The notes under the pieces were generated by a model that was not told the origin of the DNA, did no database searches, and saw only the letters and a list, made by a program, of their open reading frames with translations. Shown one piece after another: positions 1 to 5,270 of a stretch of DNA of 5,270 nt. The stretch comes from Treponema sp. GTDB lineage: Bacteria; Spirochaetota; Spirochaetia; Treponematales; Breznakiellaceae. Each line of letters starts with the position of its first letter. The stretch's first letter is position 1. Location: assembly GCA_031266635.1 (NCBI GenBank), contig JAISAN010000031.1, positions 1 through 5,270 on the forward strand, given 5' to 3'. Both the position numbers and the translations under genes were made by a program.

Positions 1-2712
1 TTCCGCCTGCCGGACCGATTCAATATCCGCTTCCAGCCCCGCGGGGAGGAGGTCCACAATTGCTGTATTGTAGATGTTTTGGTTTGAAAGGCTCCGGAAG
101 TTGAGCCGCACCTGGATCAGATCCCCCACCTTTGCCGAAGTGACCAGCTGGCCCGCCTCATTGCGGAATTCCCGGTACACTTCAATGCCGTTTTTGGTCT
201 CCCTTGCGGGAAGCTCCCGGTCAAAACCCGAGGTGTTTATCTGGTAAAACAGGTTCAACTGGTCCCGGTTTTCCAGGCGTATTTTTTCAGCCTCCCCGGA
301 AAAGGGAACGGTAAAAAGAGTAGTTCCCGCGGGTTTCAGCTCCCGCTGCTGCTGGCCTTGAAGAATTTCCAGCACCCGGAAATTACCGGTCTCCGCATCG
401 GGAACAACCTTGAGGTACGCATCCACCGCCATGAGGGCGAAATTGGCGGAGATGGTGGTATAGGACTGCCGCTCAAGCTGCTCCGCCATAGCGAGAAAGA
501 GGTCCGCGGACAGGTCCCGGAGCCGCTGGGGAAAATGCCGGGCTATCATGTTGAGGTACAGGGCCTGATACATCAGTTCGTCAAAATAAAAGAAGGAATC
601 GTCCCTGGACATGGCCCGTTTGATCCGTCCCAAAAGGGCCGAAGCGTCGCCGTCTTTTTTCAGCATGGCGTAGGTTCCCGCCAGGTACAGTCCGGGAAAA
701 CCGGTCTCCGCCTCCTGGTTGTTCCGGCCTATGTCCGTTTTCAGGGATTCTATCAGGGTGGTGGTGACGATCTCGTTCAGGGTGAGTACATAAATGGCGT
801 AGGAACGGCAGGATAAACTGTACAGGGAGCGGTTGCCGCCGCCCGAGGCGATGCTTCTCAGGGCCTGGAGCAGTTTAACCATAATCCCCGGCGCCACATA
901 GTAGCCGTTGTTTTTGGCCTCGGTAAGAAAGTGGGCGGCGTAGATCGTTACCATGGGATCCGCCGGGGAACGGGAAGTCCAGGGGCCGATGTTGCCGTCA
1001 TCCTTCATCCGGGCCTGGAGTATGCCGATAACCCGGTACACCCCCTCTTCCGCCGCCTCGCGGCTCACGCCGAGGTCCCGGAAAAGCCGGGGATACAGGA
1101 AGGGGAAAGCCGCGCTGGTAAGCTGTTCCGAACAGCCGTAGGGGAAGGCGTCAAGGTAGAAATAAAGCCCCTTGGCAAGCCCTGTGGGGAGGTAGGAAAG
1201 GGCCGCTTCCCTGGTGTGGAATTCCTCATAGAGCTGCCGGTTGATGGTTACTTCGGTGTTTTTGTTTTTGATGGCCCCGGAATAGAGGGACACCCGGTAG
1301 GGCACGGCGGGGCGGACGCTCATGTAGGCCGCCAATTCAGAACGCTCCCCGCCGCCAGAGGCGGTAAAACGGACTTCCGCCGCCCCCAGGGGGCCCGCCG
1401 CTTTTACGGGAATGTTCAGGGTTTGATCCTTTCCTTCGGGAATGGCAAGATCAAATTTAGTTTTTCCGGTCAGGGTCAGGTGAGGGGAGGGCGCGGCCGC
1501 AAGGTGAACCATGCCCCCTTCTCCTGAGCCCTTCTGGTTGTTGGTGACGGTCAGGCTGATCTCAAACTCATCCCCCGGCGCGGCCATCATGGGGGCGTTG
1601 GGGGAAATGATGAAGGTACTCCGCAGCAGGGACCGGTCTTCCGCGGCGCCCAGGGAATCGCCGGACACCGCCACCGCCATGACCCGGAGGGTTCCGTTAA
1701 AATAATCGGGCGTCTTGTAGGTGAGTTCCCGGACTTCCGGGCCTGAATCCACGATGCCCGACCAGTAGGCCACCGGCGCGTTTTGCCGCCGCTTAAAGGG
1801 ATTGAGATTCCGGGAAAGCTCATCGTAACCTGCGCCGCCGCCTGTGGCCGTAAGGAGGCGGGCTACCGAATATTCGGGAAGCACCAGATCGAGAATCTGG
1901 GCAGTCCGCACTTCCAGGGCCCGCTTCTGGAAAAAGAAACCTAATGGGTCCGGGGTTCGGTAACCCGCAAGCTGGAGAATCCCTTCGTCCACCGCGTAGA
2001 CGATGATCTTTGCCCGCCGGGGGGTGGAGTATTTGATGACAAAATCTTCCCCCGGCTTTGCCTCACCGGGAATATCCAGGCTGATCCGGTTGGTCCGGCT
2101 CTCCCGGCTTATGGAGAAGGGAACCGCGCCGTAGCTCAGGGGAGACATGAATACCTCCGGGGAAGACCGGGAACGAAGGTACTGGATGTTTATGTACCCG
2201 TTCCCCTCAAGCTCCGGGGGAACCGCGATGGTCTGGGTGGAAGTTTCCCCGGAACTGCGGAACCATTTGTGGGCGTAGACCTTGTCCCGCTCAATGGTGA
2301 TAAGCCCCGCCCCGGAATATGGGGCCTTGATCATCAACTGAATGGTTTCGCCGGGGCTAAAATCGTTTTTGTTAAGGCTTATCTCCAGTTCCGCGGTGCG
2401 GTTCAGACTCCGCTGGATGTTGGTCGTCCCCGCCACGGTAAAGGTAAGCCGGTTGTATTCCATTTCGTCAGGACCCGTCAGAACCAGCCGGTATTCGCCG
2501 GGAGCGCCGGAGGGGAGGGTGTATACCAGACCCTCCGCAGGAATGGTAATTTTTTCGGAGGAAAGGGGATATTCCTTTTGAATCGACTGGTATTTATAAA
2601 CCCCGTTGGGCTGGCGCACCAGCATGGAAACGTAGCGCAGTTCCATCAGGGTCAGGGTAATATCATTTACCGCGCTTGGTTCCGCCTGGGGGTTTATGGC
2701 GATAAGGGAGAT
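1..2712 (-). CDS. Alpha-2-macroglobulin family protein, C-terminal portion with bait region and thioester domain (partial)
   Basis: This is the continuation of the same frame after the TAA, open for 904 codons to the left edge. It begins ISLIAINPQ, the direct continuation of the MG strand cut by the stop. Counting on from the TTG at 5238: the bait-region domain contains VDEGILQL at 1083-1090. The MG7 (Pfam A2M) signature has YWSG near 1159 and YFNGT at 1179-1183, followed by RVMAVAVS. The alpha-helical thioester domain spans about 1330-1630 and carries YGCSEQ at 1367-1372. From about 1637 to the edge comes the start of MG10, with TAIVDLLPAG. The final part of MG10 lies outside. The first in-frame ATG after the stop is at 2644-2646 and the next at 2623-2625. 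Neither has a Shine-Dalgarno-like sequence, and neither would supply an export signal, so independent expression as a secreted protein is unlikely. Key motifs are intact, which suggests little decay since the stop arose. Confidence 0.85.
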   Translation of the reverse strand, partial: MSLIAINPQAEPSAVNDITLTLMELRYVSMLVRQPNGVYKYQSIQKEYPLSSEKITIPAEGLVYTLPSGAPGEYRLVLTGPDEMEYNRLTFTVAGTTNIQRSLNRTAELEISLNKNDFSPGETIQLMIKAPYSGAGLITIERDKVYAHKWFRSSGETSTQTIAVPPELEGNGYINIQYLRSRSSPEVFMSPLSYGAVPFSISRESRTNRISLDIPGEAKPGEDFVIKYSTPRRAKIIVYAVDEGILQLAGYRTPDPLGFFFQKRALEVRTAQILDLVLPEYSVARLLTATGGGAGYDELSRNLNPFKRRQNAPVAYWSGIVDSGPEVRELTYKTPDYFNGTLRVMAVAVSGDSLGAAEDRSLLRSTFIISPNAPMMAAPGDEFEISLTVTNNQKGSGEGGMVHLAAAPSPHLTLTGKTKFDLAIPEGKDQTLNIPVKAAGPLGAAEVRFTASGGGERSELAAYMSVRPAVPYRVSLYSGAIKNKNTEVTINRQLYEEFHTREAALSYLPTGLAKGLYFYLDAFPYGCSEQLTSAAFPFLYPRLFRDLGVSREAAEEGVYRVIGILQARMKDDGNIGPWTSRSPADPMVTIYAAHFLTEAKNNGYYVAPGIMVKLLQALRSIASGGGNRSLYSLSCRSYAIYVLTLNEIVTTTLIESLKTDIGRNNQEAETGFPGLYLAGTYAMLKKDGDASALLGRIKRAMSRDDSFFYFDELMYQALYLNMIARHFPQRLRDLSADLFLAMAEQLERQSYTTISANFALMAVDAYLKVVPDAETGNFRVLEILQGQQQRELKPAGTTLFTVPFSGEAEKIRLENRDQLNLFYQINTSGFDRELPARETKNGIEVYREFRNEAGQLVTSAKVGDLIQVRLNFRSLSNQNIYNTAIVDLLPAGLEADIESVRQAE
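1123..1140 (-). other. Thioester motif YGCSEQ of the A2M thioester domain
   Basis: The minus strand encodes Y-G-C-S-E-Q. CxEQ is the internal thioester signature: the Cys (codon 1132-1134) and Gln (codon 1123-1125) side chains form the reactive bond used to attach covalently to proteases. The flanks fit, with LPTGLAKGLYFYLDAFP before and LTSAAFPFLYPRLF after it as the first helices of the domain. Its presence sets this protein apart from the thioester-less YfaS-type bacterial A2Ms. It lies about 1580 bases beyond the premature stop. Confidence 0.92.
1777..1851 (-). other. Gly-rich and polybasic linker before MG7, candidate protease-sensitive segment
   Basis: Between the bait-region domain and the MG7 signature the protein has a low-complexity stretch containing TATGGGAG, then SRNLNPFKRRQNA. 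Comparable flexible stretches sit just before the 'PVA-[FYL]-W' strand in bacterial A2Ms. Flexibility and the KRR cluster would make this a good target for trypsin-like proteases. Its identity as the true bait loop is inference: the bait sequence is not conserved and cannot be recognised by motif. Confidence 0.4.
1969..1992 (-). other. Bait-region domain signature VDEGILQL
   Basis: The minus strand encodes VDEGILQL, preceded by AKIIVYA and followed by the GYRTPDP loop. The 'VDEGIL-L' strand with a nearby P-D-P is strongly conserved in the bait-region (MG6/BRD) domain of bacterial and eukaryotic A2Ms. It anchors the domain assignment for the half of the gene beyond the premature stop. Confidence 0.85.
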
Positions 2713-2715
2713 TTA
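2713..2715 (-). other. In-frame TAA nonsense codon splitting the A2M gene
   Basis: The minus strand reads GCG GTG CGG TAA ATC TCC CTT, that is AVR-stop-ISL. No frame change occurs across it: codons on both sides share one register. There is no homopolymer at the site that would suggest slippage. It is the only stop in this frame over 5270 bases. A single substitution could produce it from codons for Tyr, Lys, Gln, Glu, Ser (TCA) or Leu (TTA). The following base is A. I see no hairpin or other obvious recoding signal, and TAA is not a selenocysteine codon. Confidence 0.9.
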
Positions 2716-5270
2716 CCGCACCGCATCCCGCTGGATATAACTTAAATTCCCGTCCGCCCTATAACCGATAAGCCAGGGGAGGGGGCTCACATACAGAGAC
2801 GCCTCGGCGGAAACGTTCCGGCCGCTGCCCTTTTCAAAAGCCTCAGTGTAGAAACTAAGGGCATAGGTGGCTTTTTCAAATTTTGCCAGATCCAGGGTGA
2901 ATTCCGCCTGGCCGTCCCCGTCGGTGGTTTTGGTTCCCAGAAATTCCTGGTAGCTGTTTTTCCCCAGATACGGGTCCTGGAAGCGGTAGTCCCGGTATTG
3001 GCGGAAATACTGGTGTCCCGGCGATAGGTTCATCTGGGCCTTTACCTCGTTTCCCGCCGCGGGGCTTCCGAAAAGGTTCCGTACCCGTACCAGCGCCTTG
3101 AGCTGGGCCGGAGCAATCCAGCCCCCCTGGGGCAGAGTTTCGCCTTCGGCAAGGGGGGCAAAAACCGCGCTCACATTCAGGGTGTCGGGGAGGAATTCCT
3201 CCACCTTCACGGTCTGGGAACCCAGAAAGACCCGCTCTTCACGTTCCCGGTTTTCCCGGATCACATAGACCGATGTGGTGTAGGTTCCCGTGGGGGACCA
3301 GTCGTGGGTGCTGAAACGGATCTCCTCCACCCCTTCGGGGGAAAGGCTGATCCGCTTGCTGGAAATTTCCGCCCCCCTGGGGTCGTTAACCGTATATTCC
3401 AGGGGCGTTCCCCCCAGGTTCATCGTCCAGTCCCCGGACTTGACCGCCATGCCGATCCGCACTTCATCGCCGGGACGGTAAAGCCCCCGGTCGGAAAAAA
3501 GAAAGGCCCGCAGGCTTTTGGGATCGTCCGCCCCCCGGAGGCCCCCTATATCAAAGGAAGAATAATCCAGGCTCCGGCCCGACGCGCTGTAGGGCATAAA
3601 GGACATATCCTCCCCCACGCGGGCCGTGTAAACCGTGGGGGCCTGCTCGTTCCGGTATGCGGAAAGGGCAGGAATCTGCGCCCGGCCGCCTGAGTCCGAA
3701 TAGACGGACACCAGAGGATTCCCGTTGAGCCCCAGAACCGACACCAGCGCCCCCTCCACCGGCTCCCCGGAGGCAATGGACTGGACAAAAATATCACGGG
3801 TTCCGTCGGTGTTGGTCTTAACAAAGAAACCCAAATCCGTAACCATGATGAGCCGCCGGTCGGAATAACCGGAATTAGGATCCCGGCCCTGCAGGGTAAA
3901 CACAAAAAAACCGTGCCGCAAATTCCGGGAGGGGATATTCGCCAGGTACCGGGAAAAATCAAAGGAAAAAAAGCCCATATCCCTTTCGCCGTCCAGGGGA
4001 ATATCGGCATCCTCCGTGTATTGCTCGGTAATGTTGTACTGGTTAAAGGAATAACCGCGGAAATTAAGATTGCTCATATCCCCGCTTATTTGGGACGCCA
4101 GGTGGTTCAGATCGTCGGGTCTGATCCGGCCTATGGCGTAGCGGACGGCGTTTATTCCCCGGCTCATCATGGCCAGCCGTTTTTCCCCGGAGAATGAGAG
4201 AATGGAGCCCTCGGACAAAATAGCCAGTTCTTTGGGGAAATTTTTTACCTGGAACGTGGTTTCCCAGGCTTCGTTTAACACGTAACCGCCGTAGAATTTG
4301 GCGCCGTTGTTCAGCTTAACATAAATATAGCGGCCCGGCTCGACGGAAAATTTATAGCTGTTTACCGCGTTGTAGGCCAGCTCGTTGGGTATCGCCTCCA
4401 GATCGAGTTTCCGGCCCAGGGCAAGAACCTCCGGCGTTACCCGGTCGGTCGAATACCAGCGGTAGTTTTTCTCTCCCTTAATTCCCGGCAGATCCGGGAG
4501 ATCCACCGGCAGTTCCCAGGCGCCGATATTTTGGGCCAGTTCAGCGGGGCTGATGGTTCCCCTGGTGGAAAGGATAAAAACTTGATCGTAGCGCTGATCC
4601 TCGTTTTTGATGAGTTCGTGGGAAAAATTTTCCACCCGGACATAAGCGGTCATCCCCGGAATATCCACGGTAAAAACAATGGGACTGTTGTATCTTCCCT
4701 CGCCGCTTGAATCCCGGATACCCTGCTTAACATCGATCCGCATACTTACGTCTCTGGCGGGCATTCCCAGGGCTTCGGAGACAATATAGGCTTCCATAAA
4801 ATCTTTGCTGTAGTTTACGGTAAAGTCGTAGCGCTTCTTTTTTAAGGAACCCGAATCCCGGTCGATCCGGGGTTCTATGGTGATATTTTGTTCCAGAGAA
4901 GCGGGATCTATGGGATAATTGGCCCGAAGCGTCGCCAGCACCCTTTTGACCGCGCTGTTTTCCGGATCAATATAAAATTCCGATCCTGCGTCCCAAACTG
5001 AAAAACCTTCTATCGAAAAGAAGAAGGAGGGATCAACCCTGATATGGGGCGGGAAAAAATCTTTGGCAAAACTGACGGTATATTTCGCCCCGATGCTCCA
5101 GGGCCGTTCCGCGGTAAAAATGAGCGTGTCGTCCCCTTCCCAGCGCCAGACGCCGTTTATGGGCGGATTTATGCTGATCCCCCCGCTTACTTCCTGGTCC
5201 GCCATATCCACCGGCGCGGCGGACCCGTAAAATTCCAAAACCAGCGGTTCCGCCTCCCGGCTGCCCGCCG
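2713..5270 (-). CDS. Alpha-2-macroglobulin family protein, N-terminal portion (ends at premature stop)
   Basis: This is the upstream 852 codons of the A2M gene. The first possible start in the window is a TTG at 5236-5238, but the frame is already open upstream of it and reads ...EAEPLVLEFYGSAAP. That is the first beta-strand of an MG1-like domain, so translation starts beyond the right edge and any signal peptide is not visible. Numbering from that TTG: residues 1-80 are an MG1-like domain (INPPINGVWRW), about 83-195 and 196-340 are further Ig-like modules, about 465-545 are an MG3-like module (TDLGFFVKTNTDG), and about 575-680 are an MG2 module with YRPGDEV at 587-593. VEEFLPD at 679-685 leads into another MG domain to about 800. 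The product would end at ...IQRDAVR, one strand into the next domain. It therefore lacks bait region and thioester, and could not trap proteases by the known mechanism. Confidence 0.9.
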   Translation of the reverse strand, partial: AGSREAEPLVLEFYGSAAPVDMADQEVSGGISINPPINGVWRWEGDDTLIFTAERPWSIGAKYTVSFAKDFFPPHIRVDPSFFFSIEGFSVWDAGSEFYIDPENSAVKRVLATLRANYPIDPASLEQNITIEPRIDRDSGSLKKKRYDFTVNYSKDFMEAYIVSEALGMPARDVSMRIDVKQGIRDSSGEGRYNSPIVFTVDIPGMTAYVRVENFSHELIKNEDQRYDQVFILSTRGTISPAELAQNIGAWELPVDLPDLPGIKGEKNYRWYSTDRVTPEVLALGRKLDLEAIPNELAYNAVNSYKFSVEPGRYIYVKLNNGAKFYGGYVLNEAWETTFQVKNFPKELAILSEGSILSFSGEKRLAMMSRGINAVRYAIGRIRPDDLNHLASQISGDMSNLNFRGYSFNQYNITEQYTEDADIPLDGERDMGFFSFDFSRYLANIPSRNLRHGFFVFTLQGRDPNSGYSDRRLIMVTDLGFFVKTNTDGTRDIFVQSIASGEPVEGALVSVLGLNGNPLVSVYSDSGGRAQIPALSAYRNEQAPTVYTARVGEDMSFMPYSASGRSLDYSSFDIGGLRGADDPKSLRAFLFSDRGLYRPGDEVRIGMAVKSGDWTMNLGGTPLEYTVNDPRGAEISSKRISLSPEGVEEIRFSTHDWSPTGTYTTSVYVIRENREREERVFLGSQTVKVEEFLPDTLNVSAVFAPLAEGETLPQGGWIAPAQLKALVRVRNLFGSPAAGNEVKAQMNLSPGHQYFRQYRDYRFQDPYLGKNSYQEFLGTKTTDGDGQAEFTLDLAKFEKATYALSFYTEAFEKGSGRNVSAEASLYVSPLPWLIGYRADGNLSYIQRDAVR
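3199..3516 (-). other. MG2-type macroglobulin domain (YRPGDEV motif)
   Basis: The encoded segment reads FSDRGLYRPGDEV followed by a beta-rich stretch with NDPRGAEI and GTYTTSVYV. The D-R-G-x-Y-R-P-G-[DE]-x-V pattern is the hallmark of the MG2 domain found across alpha-2-macroglobulins from bacteria to animals. It is followed by VEEFLPD, the usual linker into the next MG domain in bacterial members. Boundaries are approximate. Confidence 0.85.
3604..3846 (-). other. MG3-like module preceding MG2
   Basis: The encoded segment runs VTDLGFFVKTNTDG, then SIASGEPVEGALVSVLG and SDSGGRAQIP. In bacterial A2Ms a module of this kind (a 'TD-x-G' strand, then 'sla-tG-pV-gA-V' and 'T/SD-x-G-x-A') comes directly before the YRPG-bearing MG2 domain, which is the order seen here. 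The domain name is by analogy and the boundaries are approximate. Confidence 0.65.

Larger units (their letters stand above)
1..5270 (-). pseudogene. Alpha-2-macroglobulin family protein gene, interrupted by one in-frame stop, partial at both ends
   Basis: One frame on the minus strand codes across the entire window and is broken only by a TAA at 2713-2715. Domain order matches large bacterial A2Ms: Ig-like/MG domains, MG3-like and MG2 modules, another MG domain, bait-region domain, MG7, thioester domain, start of MG10. In known members (E. coli ECAM/YfhM) such proteins are usually periplasmic lipoproteins. An attacking protease cuts the bait, the protein changes shape, and a Cys-Gln thioester traps the protease covalently. 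About 1756 codons are visible, already as long as typical family members, and both termini lie outside. The frame is the same before and after the TAA and no codons appear to be missing, so the lesion looks like a point nonsense change rather than an indel. Whether the gene is truly inactive, a sequencing error, or read through cannot be decided here. The family call is near certain; pseudogene status is moderately likely. Confidence 0.7.

Noticed and set aside
931..1527. Plus-strand open frame of 198 codons as a gene
   Set aside because: It is exactly antisense and in codon register with the thioester-domain coding region. Its product is low-complexity, Gly/Arg-rich and unlike any family I recognise, and there is no convincing ribosome binding site.
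2713..2715. Recoded stop (selenocysteine, pyrrolysine or alternative genetic code)
   Set aside because: Selenocysteine uses TGA and pyrrolysine uses TAG. No bacterial code reassigning TAA is known to me, and no other in-frame TAA occurs in the gene.
2690..2740. Frameshift (indel) as the cause of the interruption
   Set aside because: The frame before and after the TAA is the same (low coordinate 1 modulo 3). The protein sequence continues as the same MG strand without a gap, so a substitution is the simpler explanation.
2269..2745. Plus-strand open frame of 158 codons spanning the opposite strand of the nonsense codon
   Set aside because: It is antisense to conserved A2M coding sequence in the same codon register. 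It is explained by codon bias rather than selection.
3546..4010. Minus-strand open frame of 154 codons in another frame
   Set aside because: It overlaps well-conserved A2M domains read in the main frame. Its Pro/Trp/Arg-rich translation is typical of an off-frame reading of GC-rich coding DNA.
1..5270. A novel defence or mobile system in this window
   Set aside because: All sequence is accounted for by one A2M-family gene. No repeats, arrays, RNA genes, integrase or transposase traces, or intergenic spaces were seen.

Overview
The whole window lies inside one very large gene on the minus strand. It encodes a bacterial alpha-2-macroglobulin (A2M) family protein, the thioester-containing periplasmic protease-trap type comparable to E. 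coli YfhM/ECAM. The reading frame enters at the right edge (position 5270), already coding, and is still open at the left edge (position 1). Neither the true N-terminus (start codon, signal peptide) nor the true C-terminus is in the window. About 1756 codons are visible.

Layout, reading the minus strand from right to left. Positions 5270 to about 3850 hold N-terminal Ig-like/macroglobulin domains. About 3850-3200 hold an MG3-like module and an MG2-type module with a YRPGDEV motif. About 3200-2830 hold a further MG domain that follows a VEEFLPD linker. At 2713-2715 a single in-frame TAA interrupts the gene. The same frame continues directly afterwards and stays open for the remaining 904 codons. 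It carries the next MG domain, the bait-region domain (VDEGILQL, 1969-1992), a Gly-rich and polybasic linker (about 1777-1851), the MG7/A2M signature (YWSG, YFNGT), the thioester-containing helical domain (YGCSEQ, 1123-1140), and the beginning of the C-terminal MG10 domain at the left edge.

There is no intergenic space and I see no RNA gene, mobile element, CRISPR array, promoter or terminator. The plus-strand open frames are antisense shadows. The larger ones share the codon register of the real gene and stay open because TTA, CTA and TCA codons are rare in it.

The organism is a moderately GC-rich bacterium with an outer membrane. The protein style, together with strong use of CGG for arginine, reminds me of termite-gut Treponema and other spirochetes. 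That is an impression, not a demonstrated assignment.

The main point of interest is the nonsense codon. It separates the N-terminal MG half from the bait, thioester and C-terminal half of an otherwise intact gene. It may be a recent inactivating mutation, a sequencing or assembly error, or, less likely, a read-through or split-gene arrangement. I found no evidence of a novel system.
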